From Harmonia axyridis (lineage: Eukaryota; Arthropoda; Insecta; Coleoptera; Coccinellidae), in assembly GCF_914767665.1 (NCBI RefSeq), contig NC_059501.1, positions 56,606,798 to 56,670,797 of the forward strand: DNA of 64,000 nt, in the 5' to 3' direction. A program made the translations under genes and the position numbers. Positions 46,123-55,929 of the stretch are shown piece after piece. How positions within the stretch are numbered: position 1 is the stretch's first letter; the number at the start of each line of letters is the position of its first letter. The notes beneath the pieces are model-generated. The model saw only the letters and a program-made list of their open reading frames with translations. It ran no database searches and was not told the DNA's origin.

Positions 46123-46277
46123 AATTGTATACCTGAAACAAACTCTCCTCTTTCCATTGTCTCCTGGCATTATGCCCGTACATCAGGTAAAATTGTATAC
46201 CTTGTTAGGAATTTTCTTGAATGAATCATGAATTCTTTTCCGGAAGGTGTATTATATAAATTTTCAAATTCTTCTTA

Positions 46278-46470
46278 TCTATACTAATATTAAAAAGGCT
46301 TCTGTTTATTGTGAATCTGCTCAATAACTACTGAATCAATTTCAAAAATTCTTTCACCTGTCGAAAGGTACACTATCGCCGAGTAACACAGGTAATAAGT
46401 TTCATCCCTATATTCTCACATGACCGCGACCTACGTGATTCAACTGAGGTTGAAAAATAATTTCAATATT
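46278..46470 (+). mobile_element. Helitron-like 5' end
   Basis: The stretch starts TCTATACTAATATTAAAAAG and continues with ACTGAATCAATTTCAAAAAT and CTTTCACCTGTCGAAAGGTA. I recognise this from non-autonomous Helitron-like repeats in arthropod genomes. The characteristic 3' hairpin and CTRR end was not found. Confidence 0.4.
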
Positions 46471-47600
46471 TATGAAAATTAGAACTAATCTTTGGCTCAA
46501 ATAATGCCTAGTAAATATAGTATTCAGAACTTTGGACTTTTATACTTATTTATTTTTGTTTCTCTCTAAAGGAGAATTTCGCTCAATATTATACAAAAAA
46601 GAAAACTAAGTGTTTTTTGACTAGTTTTTCTTTCGTTGCCAGAATCCTCTTCGTCCGGTTTAGATAATATCCTTAGTTTTTTTGACTCGAAATAATTTAA
46701 AAAAATAATATTTTCACTTTGCCAAAATATTATAATTCCACTTCAAACAAATTTTTTCTTATTTCACTGAAGCCAGTCAAACGTATAAGCGATTTTTATA
46801 TTCCCGATCGATACTTTCATCTTCACGTTTTTCACGACAACCTGAGTCCCCGATCGATAATGACTTGTTTTTCTATTTCTTTTCCAAAACTGATCTCTAG
46901 TAGAGGGGCTTAGTTGACGGACTTGAAAACAATTTCATGTTGTATACAAATATTTTCTCAGAGGAATTATTCGGTTCAAAAATATTAGATCATCATAATT
47001 GCGTATTTGAACCTTGGAAGACAAATTTAACCGTGTTAACCACTCAATTTATGTGGTATTAATGATCAATATATTGTGAGTCCGAAACAAAGGAAGTGCT
47101 GAAAGATCTAATTATGAATTATCAATAATTCGAACCTCTCACGATGCCTAGAATTAATTTTGAAAGTTTATTATATTACTTCCTCCTCCGAAAAAGTTTT
47201 GGCACCGGTTGCCATAACTTTTCCCCTACTCTTACCTGCGCTAGTTCAAGTTCAGTAGTCCCTTTTCTCCAGTAATGATATTACTTTAAGATATTGAACA
47301 GTCCATCATCTCCTTTAATTATATCATGCCTTACAACTTCCTTTAATTATTTCTAACTGATACTATAAATAAGTATGGTGGTATGTTCCCTCTTTCACTA
47401 CAAAACAACTGAATAAATTATGCGATCCAAAACCTAAACTGGATCAAGTAAATGAGTAATAATGATACAAAAATTCCTCAAAACAAGAGAAAAAAGAACA
47501 AAGTATATAAAATTAACTACCGCCCTTTGTATCTTGTGGTGAGATAGGTAATCTTTCATCGATCGTATGCAGTGTCTTATGAATTTGAAAATCAGATATA
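46471..47600. other. AT-rich stretch, nothing recognised
   Basis: No coding frame, RNA gene or clear repeat end was found. Confidence 0.45.
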
Positions 47601-47608
47601 TTACTTAC

Positions 47609-47654
47609 GCCTTGTTCATCGGCGTCGAAGAAATCCAGGAATAGATCAAAAGAC
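47609..47654 (-). other. Possible 46-nt micro-exon
   Basis: On the minus strand a strong acceptor (a T tract, then ACGCTGTAG) precedes 46 bases encoding SFDLFLDFFDADEQG, followed by a consensus donor GTAAGT. The frame remains open for about 30 codons beyond the donor. No neighbouring exons were found, so this may be coincidence. Confidence 0.2.
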
Positions 47655-47734
47655 CTACAGCGTAAAAAAAAAGTAAATATACACAGAGACATACATTTTG
47701 TTTTATTCGATTTGATTTTTCTGCAAAAGCAGAC

Positions 47735-47900
47735 ACGTGAAGTATTATTATTATTATATGTTCCTTGCCCTTGTCATTCGCTGAATTTAGTGATTAACGA
47801 TGCAGCTTGTAAATCTGGTGAAGTATCAATTTTTTTCTCTTTTGTTCAAAAACTAAACGGGGGGATTTTTGAAAAAATACAATTTTCCACTAAGGGCCAG
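47735..47900 (+). pseudogene. hAT-type (ZMYM1-like) transposase scrap
   Basis: The peptide YVPCPCHSLNLVINDAACKS followed by FFSFVQKL matches the conserved C-H-S-L-N-L region of hAT and ZMYM1-like transposases. Only about 50 residues remain and no termini were identified. Confidence 0.55.
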
Positions 47901-47971
47901 TTGTACATTCCAAGTCCACCAACAGTTCAACGTTGACTGTGGTTCAATGACAAAATTACGTTGTACCTTAG

Positions 47972-47976
<5 letters not shown>

Positions 47977-48047
<71 letters not shown>

Positions 48048-48183
48048 TTCACCATCTATCGGGTTGGTACGTGAGACAACCGGGCTGATTCTTCAGCCAA
48101 GATTGTTCTCAGGAGCTGGTCAAGAACTTCCTGACTATCCGCGTAGTGCCCAATATATATATATGCCCATATATATATATATG

Positions 48184-48247
<64 letters not shown>
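47977..48247. repeat. (TA)n tract split by a Dong-like 3' end
   Basis: Runs of TA at about 47977-48040 and about 48151-48247 (with brief GCCCAT and GCC interruptions) bracket a 110-bp retroposon end at 48041-48150. Confidence 0.85.
48041..48150 (-). mobile_element. Dong-like retroposon 3' end, fragment 1
   Basis: Read on the minus strand, this is the last ~110 bases of the element that also ends at 50813. The shared parts include the end of the coding region (RKFLTSS-like), CCCGGTTGTCTCACGTACC and a poly-A stretch running into TA repeats. It is 5' truncated to almost nothing. Confidence 0.65.
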
Positions 48248-48250
<3 letters not shown>

Positions 48251-48712
48251 GGTGGCTACTTTTTCAATTGGATTGTATTGCTAACTTTTAAACCATAAGA
48301 GTAAGAAGGTCGGTCAAATGGAGAAAAAGTTGCATGCATAGAAGCGTTATCAAGCAGTTCAAACAAATCGAGATTATCAGGGCCGGTTATTGAGATATCA
48401 TAAGAAAAGTAAATTCTGTCATTTTGATTTTTCTTTTTTTCCCACTTTATTTCAAATATTATCCAAAAATGTTACAGGAATTTTTTATTCGACAGTAAAT
48501 TGTTCTCAATTTGACGTAATCAGATTTCGTATCCAACGTTTCGTGCTCTTTGGGCCACCCTTAACCTCATTTTTTTCAATACGGACCTGTATCTTTTATG
48601 ACACTTTTCGAAATAACTTTTAACGCTGAATTCAACGATATATCATACAATGTCATTCAATGTTGATTTTCAGGTGATTTTGACCCTTATCCAAATTTCT
48701 CTGGGTCGGATC

Positions 48713-49605
48713 TGGCTCGTCAGAGTGAAGAGAGCGCTGGATACTGATGGTTTTCGGTGAACGGTCTTCTGATAAATCCTGAGAAGACACAAACCATCTT
48801 GTTCACAAATCGAAAGCAAACAAAAGAATCCCTCAAATATCTTGGTCTTGAATTTTAATCTTCGTTGAGCTGGTCGAATCATATCCACCTCTTATGTAAG
48901 AAGCTGTCAAGTGCCATTTTCATGATAAAGAGAATGAAAGAAATTTCCACAATAGAAGTGGCGAAGTTAACTTACTACTCAGCATTTCATGCACCGGCCG
49001 CCTATGGTATCATTCCGTGGGACAGTCTAGAGAGGCCCAGAGAGTTCTTCTGCAGCAGAAAAAAGCACTCAGAGTTTTGTTTAATGTGAGACCGACTGAG
49101 AGCTGTAGAGGTGTTTTTAAAAACGAGAGGATACTTACCATCTCTTCAATATTCATTCTGACATGTGTGGTATATGCCCATCAGCATTAGGGTAGATTCC
49201 AGAAAAACTCCAGTTACCATGAATATAATACCCGCGAGAAAAATAACTTCAGTATACCTTACTCGAGAATAAAAAAAACTCAGCAGGGTCCAAACTACAC
49301 CTGCCTGAAACTTTACAACGCACTCCCAGATCATGTGAAGAGTCTTAATATGACTGCTTTCAGGAAGAAAGTTAGAAATATGTTGCTGGACAGAACTATA
49401 TATACGATAGAAGAATTTTTACAGTGAATTATATTTTGTTTGTAAAGCTGTCATATAAGTGTGATATTAATGTGTCTTTGTTTTTACTTTTGAATGTACA
49501 TTTTGAATTATGACAAGTCATGTAATATTTTTTGATGACGCTTTTATATATGTATTTATGTTTTATATCTTCATGTATACCAGGATATGAATGAAATATA
49601 TATTA
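48713..49605 (+). pseudogene. Jockey-like retroposon remnant, RT thumb to 3' UTR
   Basis: In-frame scraps read WFSVNGLLINPEKTQTILFT near 48748, SLKYLGLEF near 48830, HIHLLCKKLSSAIFMIKRMK near 48885 and TYYSAFHAPAAYGIIPW near 48970. A later CLKLYNALPDHVKSLNMTAF stretch (about 49300) ends in IEEFLQ and a stop near 49427. The earlier RT and endonuclease are gone and stops interrupt the frame. It lies inside the mariner-type element. Confidence 0.75.
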
Positions 49606-49790
49606 TATGATATGATACATTTCGGTACCTTTAGTTTAATTAACAACATGCAATACATTTCGATGAGAAAAACAACTCACTCATCTTGAACTAAATGGAA
49701 CATATCAGAATCAAATCAAGAAACAAGTAATACTTATTTATTGATTTATTATTTACCCTGTTCACTTTTAATTGTAATTGATTTTTGTGG

Positions 49791-49875
49791 ATTTGATTTC
49801 AGGGTTAATACTTAATTAAGTATTAATTATTATTTATTATTAATACTTAATTAAGTATTAACCCTGAAATCAAAT
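49791..49875. repeat. Near-perfect palindrome around TTAATTAA repeats
   Basis: Arms starting ATTTGATTTCAGGGTTAATA at 49791 and ending with the complement at 49875 pair over about 38 bp around a short AT loop. Each arm holds its own small palindrome TACTTAATTAAGTA. Confidence 0.75.
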
Positions 49876-49983
49876 ACACCTTACAAATAATAATTATTTA
49901 CATATTTCAATTCATAATAATTAAACGAATTATCATTTAATGAAAGAAGAATCGAACGATTATTCGAAAGTAAATGAAAATGA

Positions 49984-50355
49984 ATGAATTAAGTGTTCGA
50001 AATGTCCACCGTTTTGTAAAATGCACTTAACGGTTCTGGAACCCATACTTCTTATACATTTGCTTATTTCGTCTTCTTGAATACCTTCCAATAATTCTCA
50101 ATCTTCTCGCGATAAAGCACTATTGTTGGATTTGTCATTTATTCCGTTGAAACAAATTACAGAATCGAACTTTATTTTGATATCATTACGATATAAGTTT
50201 TGCAAGGCTTGGTATTCAAATTTAAAATCATTGTATTGGTGTCTCTTGACTATTTTATTAACAGCAGTTTTTGATAAATTGCATTCACTACAGATCCGAC
50301 CCAAAGAAATTTGGATAAGGGTCAAAATCACCTGAAAATCAACTTTGAATGACAT
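49984..50355 (-). pseudogene. Mariner-superfamily transposase, internally deleted
   Basis: The minus strand encodes a helix-turn-helix segment, SECNLSKTAVNKIVKRHQYN, and YQALQNLYRNDIKIKF (50300-50180). After a stop at about 50095 it encodes the C-terminal signature RTVKCILQNGGHFEHLI (about 50037-49987). The catalytic DD-region between them is missing. The GGHFEH end is typical of an insect mariner-type family. Confidence 0.65.
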
Positions 50356-50759
50356 TGTATGATATATCGTTGAATTTAGCGTTAAAAGTTATTTCGAAAA
50401 GTGTCATAAAATATACAGGTTCGTATTGAAAAAAATTAGGTTGAGGGTGGCCCAGAGAGCACGAAACGTTGGATACGAAATCTGATTACGTCAAATTGAG
50501 AACAATTTACTGTCGAATAAAAAATTCCTGTAACATTTTTGGATAATATTTGAAATAAAGTGGGAAAAAAAGAAGAATCAAAATGACAGAATTTACTTTT
50601 CTAATGATATCTCAATAACCGGCCCTGATATTCTCGATTTGTTTGAACTGCTTGATAATGCTTCTATGCATGCAACTTTTTCTCCATTTGACCGACCTTC
50701 TAACTCTTATGGTTTAAAAGTTACCAATGCAATCCCATTGAAAAAGTTGCCACCCTGTA

Positions 50760-50762
50760 TAA

Positions 50763-50793
<31 letters not shown>

Positions 50794-50812
50794 CACATAT
50801 ATATATATATAT
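50760..50812. repeat. (TA)n tract
   Basis: TA/CA dinucleotide repeats followed by a T run that belongs to the poly-A of the minus-strand retroposon end at 50813-51131. Confidence 0.85.
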
Positions 50813-51127
50813 TTTTTTTTTAATTCACCGACAAGCGGGATGGATCCAAGACAACCGGGTCACCACAGCGACCAAGGTTGTACTCAGGAGCTAGTAAGAA
50901 ATCTTCTGACTGTCCGCGTGGTACCTAGGATGACCTCTTTCTGTGCTTGGCTAATCAGGTAAGTATCTAATTGTAGACGTTTCGTGTTTTCAATCATGTG
51001 TGTCTCCACCAGGCCATTTACCGATATTATGAGTGGGAGAATTGATGTTTTCCTCAGACCGTACATTTCTTTCAGCTCAAACGCGAGGTCATGATATTTG
51101 GTGAGTTTCTCAGTGTACGCTCGGGCG

Positions 51128-51131
<4 letters not shown>
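50813..51131 (-). mobile_element. Dong-like retroposon 3' end, fragment 2
   Basis: The minus strand encodes the end of the restriction-like-endonuclease protein: a YGLRKTSILPLIISVNGLVE stretch, then ISQAQKEVILGTTRTVRRFL and a stop near 50884. A short 3' UTR and poly-A enter (TA)n at 50812. The 5' side breaks off directly into (TA)n at 51132. Confidence 0.8.

Positions 51132-51218
<87 letters not shown>
51132..51218. repeat. (TA)n tract
   Basis: About 87 bases of nearly pure TA repeats lie between retroposon fragment 2 and the sequence leading to the palindrome. Confidence 0.95.
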
Positions 51219-51222
<4 letters not shown>

Positions 51223-51253
51223 ATCATGTTATTTACCTGCTTTTTATAGTTCA

Positions 51254-51463
51254 ATAGTATTTTCTTTATTTGGAAGTGTCAGGTTTTTAATGAAGTTGTT
51301 TAGTTCATATAAAAAAATATATAATTATACGTTTCGGAGAACACTCTCCTTCTTCAGTACTGAAGAAGGAGAGTGTTCTCCGAAACGTATAATTATATAT
51401 TTTTTTATATGAACTAAACAACTTCATTAAAAACCTGACACTTCCAAATAAAGAAAATACTAT
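51254..51463. repeat. 210-bp perfect palindrome with hammerhead-like core
   Basis: The two 105-bp arms match without any mismatch that I can see, with the centre between 51358 and 51359 (CAGT|ACTG). Each arm contains CTGAAGA, then a GGAGA..TCTCC stem, then GAAACGT, the order CUGANGA - stem II - GAA of a hammerhead ribozyme. Penelope-like elements are known to carry such motifs. (TA)n follows on the right. Confidence 0.85.
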
Positions 51464-51479
51464 ATATATATATATATAT

Positions 51480-51520
<41 letters not shown>
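51464..51520. repeat. (TA)n tract
   Basis: TA repeats with one CACA interruption, ending in a T run that is the poly-A of the minus-strand retroposon end at 51521-52168. Confidence 0.9.
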
Positions 51521-51529
<9 letters not shown>

Positions 51530-52168
51530 CCACCGTTCGTTTTACGGGTGAAATGCATTACACTTCGGGCGCTTTGCCAAGATGTGTATAGCCGCTACGG
51601 ACCTTGGAGAAATTTTCTTACTGTTCTTGTCGTATACAGTATTATTTGCTTTTGTGAGCTGGATATCACATTTCGGGCCAGGCAAAGCCGTTTGGTGTTC
51701 TCAGGTAGATGTTTCTCCACCAGGCCGTTAACTGAAATTATCATCGGGAGCACATTTACTGATTTCAGCCTATACATCTCACGTAGTTGGAAAGCCAGAT
51801 CGGAGTACTTTGTTATTTTTTCCGTGTACGCCCTTGCCAGGTTGTCATCTGCTGGGACAGTGAAGTCCAACAGCAAGCTAGTTTTCCGTTCCCAATCAAA
51901 GATGGCAGTGTCTGGCCTATTGTGCGCCGCTCCTCTGTCCGTCACGAGAGTTGCGTCCCAATACATTTTATGGCGCTGATTTTCCAAAATGGTTTCTGGC
52001 ATGTATAAATGTTGCTCTACCTCATCCTTGAGCAACCCAAGTTTTAAAGCAATCTGCTGATGGTATATACGTCCCATCGCATCATGCCTACCAAGATATT
52101 CCACGGGGGCAAAAGATTTCACCTGGAGGTTTGTCATAGCAGATGTATCCAAACCCATCATCGGTGTC
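51521..52168 (-). mobile_element. Dong-like retroposon 3' end, fragment 3, with intact endonuclease motif
   Basis: A 191-codon minus-strand frame (52170-51595) gives the C-terminus of an R2/R4-type protein: a YLGRHDAMGRIYHQQIALK zinc-linked motif, YMPETILENQRHKMYWDATL, and the restriction-like core HNRPDTAIFDWERKTSLLLD followed by FTVPADDN. A VLPMIISVNGLVEKH stretch and QKQIILYTTRTVRKFL then end in a stop. The PD..D spacing of the nuclease is kept. The RT is truncated away. The 3' UTR and poly-A run into (TA)n. The upstream side abuts the gypsy element. Confidence 0.82.
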
Positions 52169-55010
52169 AACTTCCTGAGCTTCTACAACCTACTCGTGGA
52201 CGTAAGAAACCAAAGACTTTTGGACGGAACCGCCCAACTCACAACTCGAGAAGAAGTGACTGAGTGCAACATCCCAGAAGTCAAGACAGTCAAGGGATCA
52301 TCCAGATACCATTAGCTATTAATGGCTTTCCCAGAAATCACTCGACCAGAAGGAGCCCCCGGACGAATCACACAACAGACCGGGCATCACATCAAAACGA
52401 CCAATGGACCACCAGTTGCATCGAGACCACGGCGTTTGGCACCGGAGAAGTTCAAGGCAGCCAAAAAGGAGTTCGAAGCAATGCTCCGGCTAGGAATCGC
52501 CCGTCCATCCAACAGTCCATGGTCGTCCTCGCTACACCTCGCACAGAAGAAGGGTTCAGAAAAATGAAGACCATGCGGAGATTACCGAGCTTTGAACGCC
52601 CGGACTATCCCCGACCAGTATCCTGTGAGGCACATACAGGACTATGCTCACATCCTCCAAGGGAAGAAGATCTTCTCTACCCTCGATCTAGTACGAGCGT
52701 ACAACCAGATTCCCCTAGCCGAAGAAGACATACTTAAGACCGCCATCACGACTCCATTTGGGTTATTCGAGTTCCCATTCATGACTTTTGGACTCAGGAA
52801 CGCTGCACAGACCTTCCAGAGATTCATCGATGAAGTTCTACGAGGACTAGACTTCTGCTTTAGTTACATCGATGACGTGCTGATCGCCTCATCGTCCGAA
52901 GAGGAGCATATGGAACATCTTCGCCCATTTTCGAAAGATTCCGAAAATACTCCATCGTTCTCAATCCAGCAAAGTGTAGTTTCGGACAACAAGAAGTGAA
53001 GTTCCTAGGCTACCTTGTCTCTGCTGAAGGTACGAAACCACTTCCAGATAGAGTCCAAGACATTCTGGAGTACAGCCAACCGTCAACCGTCAAAGACCTT
53101 CGAAGATTCTTGGGTATGTTAAACTTCTATCGTCGTTTCATACCCAGAGCATCACAGACATTGGCGCCACTCAACGATCTACTAGTTCCAACGTTGAAAG
53201 GAAAAGCGAAAATCCAGTGGACCCCAGAAGCCACTACAGCATTTGCAGAAGGGAAGAAGATGCTAGCCTCAGCAACATTGCTGGCGCACCCCAAGGATGG
53301 TGCACCTTTAGCCCTCGTGACCAACGCATCAGACATTGCAGTCGGAGCTACCCTTCAGCAAATGGTCAACAGCGAATGGCAACCACTGGCATTCTTTTCG
53401 AAGAAGCCGTCACCACCAGAAACTCGATATGGAGCCTACGACCGAGAACTGTTAGCCATATACCTAGCTATCAAACATTTCAGGCACATGGTAGAAGCAC
53501 GAAACTTCACGATCTTCACGGATCACAAACCCCTAACATTTGCCTTCAAGCAGAAGCCAGAGAAGTGCTCGCCCAGACAGTTCAGACATCTGGACTACAT
53601 CTCCCAGTTCTCCGCCGACATACGCTACGTCCCAGGAGATCAGAACGTCGTCGCCGATGCCCTTTCAAGAGTGGACGAAATTACTCCCACCTTGGACTAT
53701 GCAGCATTAGCCAGATCACAAGAGGACGACGACGAGCTACGGAGATATCGGCGAGGCGATACAGGTTTGCTGGTCCGGAAGATGAAGCCGCATGGATCAA
53801 CCATCTTGGTGTACTGCGATACGTCGACCCCCCCAAGCACGTCCATTCCTGACGAAGCCATTCCGGAGAGTAGCATTCGACACGATCCACAGACTGGCAC
53901 ACCCTGGCACCAATGCGACTACGAAGATGGTGAAGCAACGTTTCGTTTGGCCTTCAGTTAACGCAGATTGCAGGAAATAGTCCCGCACCTGCTTAGAGTG
54001 TCAGCGATCCAAAGTTACTCGTCACGTCATCACTCCACCAGGGTCATTTACGCCACCGGTACGTCGATTCGATCATGTACACATGGACATTATCACCATG
54101 CCGTACGCCGAAGGTTACCGATACTGCCTCACCTGTGTCGACCGATTTACCAGATGGCCAGAAGCAATCCCCCTTCAGAACCAGGAAGCATCCACCATCG
54201 CTAAGGAGTTCTACACCAATTGGATAGCGAGGTTCGGCACTCCACTCCGGATAACCACAGATCAAGGGAGACAATTCGAGTCAAGCCTGTTCAACGAGCT
54301 ATGTAAGTTGACTGGCACGAACCACATCCGAACCACCGCCTACCACCCAGCAGCCAACGGTATGGTAGAAAGAATCCATCGACAGCTTAAGGCAGCAATC
54401 AAATGCCACAACAACGACAGATGGACCGAAACGCTTCCCAGTGTCCTCCTAGGGATGAGAGCAGCCTGGCGGGATGACATGAAAGCAACCGCTGCAGAAA
54501 TGGTATACGGAGAGCCATTAAGATTGCCTGGAGGATTTCTATCTACAAGTACGGATGACGGTGCGGACACAGCCGACTTCGTAGTGGATCTGAGGCAACA
54601 AATAAGAAGAATTAGACCTATCAACGCCAACCACCACGGAGAACGACCCAGCTTCGTGTTCAAGGAATTGGATACGTCACCGTTCGTTTTCGTCCGACAT
54701 GAGGGCCCAAAATTAGGCTTGCAGAAACCCTACGACGGACCATACGAAGTTTTGAGGAGAGACCCAAAACATTTCATCAAGATCAATGACAAGGAAACGA
54801 CGGTGACAATCGACCGATTAAAACCAGCCTACATATTTGACAATCTCGAAAATGAAGAGCATGAGGAAGATCACACAGAAGATCCAGTAGAAAACGAAGC
54901 CAATGATCAAGCTATATTCCCGGAAACGAGGAAAACCAGATCCGGTAGGAAGGTACATTTCCCAAAGAAGTACCTAACAATGATTTCGTAACTTCGTTAC
55001 TGGTAGGTGA
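52150..55010 (+). pseudogene. Second Ty3/gypsy element, pol only, frameshifted
   Basis: It begins inside the protease C-terminus (IIGVNFLSFYNLLVDVRNQ). RT follows in shifted pieces (52322-52567, then 52592-52983 with FSYIDDVLIAS). The RT end and RNase H occupy 52996-53740 (FLGMLNFYRRFIP, FTDHKPLTF). The RNase H motif reads TNASD where the family has TDASD, losing a catalytic Asp. A zinc finger region near 53885-53980 is followed by the integrase core at 54083-54991 (HMDIITMP, TTDQGRQFES, GMVERIHRQLK) and a GPYEV module. Several frameshifts make it inactive. gag and the 5' LTR are missing. GC content is higher than around it. Confidence 0.88.
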
Positions 55011-55500
55011 CTGTGTAGGGAATCTATCGATTCCCTCGAAAATATTCCGTCCGAGAACGAAAATCTTAAAAACAGAAGAACTCGGTGTAAAAACTTGGAA
55101 TAATCAAAGCCACACCCCTTAGGGATCCGTAGAAAGGCGTTGTGAATGGCGAATAGAAAACAGCCTGAATGCCCATAAAACTCGGCATTTCAGGGAGAAT
55201 AATTCAACAGAGTTCAGACCATTCTACAAGAAACTACGACTTCCACAGATGTTCCACACTTGCACCGACAACAAGAAGATTGAAGAATATCACATCTGTT
55301 CCCGACCGGCAAAAAACTACCTGCGACCGAGCCACAACGACCCAAGCGTCCAGCGACCCTAAGAATCTAGACAAATACTCATCTTCTTCAAACTATTTTA
55401 GTGGGTTGAAATAAATCGAATACGTATTTTTTATCCCGTTCTTTTATTTCCCTAAATTCCTTGGCAGTGAACTACTTGATAGTCACCGTATAAGGACTAC
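55011..55500 (+). repeat. Possible 3' LTR of the second gypsy element
   Basis: The sequence after the integrase stop begins TGTAGGGAATCTATCGATTC and contains AATAAA at about 55411, as an LTR would. With no 5' LTR to compare, the right border is a guess. Confidence 0.35.
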
Positions 55501-55549
55501 AGCCCACAATACATTGTGTAGCATGAAAGTTTAAATTTTTCAATTAGAA

Positions 55550-55925
55550 AGATATTTTTCCAAGCCTTAATTGTGCTGTAATAAGACCATCCAGAATAAG
55601 AAAAGTTCCAAATCATACATGTCTGAAGTTATACATGTTATAACTTCCAGATTATTGAAATATTTGAGTCCAGTTGTTATTAGTAAGAGAGTAAAGGATT
55701 TGCTATTTGATCATACAATATACAGGTTGAGTGATTTATAAAGGAATCATTTTTGTAAATATTATTTAATAATTTGTAACTACAAACATATTTATTTTTT
55801 CATTACAATGACTATTAATACTATTCATTTATAGTTTAAGATTTTTTGATTGACAAGCCATGTAAACTTTTGATCGCGTATGTTTTTATGAATTTCTTGT
55901 GTGCAAATAAATTATTATTATCAAA
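55550..55925 (+). pseudogene. Jockey-like retroposon tail, third copy
   Basis: Scraps such as RPSRIRKVPNHTCLKLY (55585-55640) and KRVKDLLFDHTIYRLSDL (about 55690-55740), in different frames, match the C-terminal end seen at 8354 and 49300. A 3' UTR ends GCAAATAAATTATTATTA near 55920. Confidence 0.6.
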
Positions 55926-55929
55926 TACT

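Larger units (their letters stand above)
48248..50757. mobile_element. Tc1/mariner-type element with ~465-bp inverted ends
   Basis: 48248-48711 and 50294-50757 are inverted copies of each other at over 95% identity by eye. Both begin CAGGGTGGC and are flanked by TA. The right arm contains the 5' part of a transposase frame, so the left arm is a duplicate of that end rather than a simple TIR. The interior holds a jockey-like remnant (48713-49605), a palindrome (49791-49875) and the transposase remains (49984-50355). Confidence 0.7.

Noticed and set aside
47869..48291. Frame encoding long IYIYIY runs
   Set aside because: Low-complexity translation of (TA)n tracts. The same applies to frames at 45863-46060, 50639-50962 and 51072-51254.
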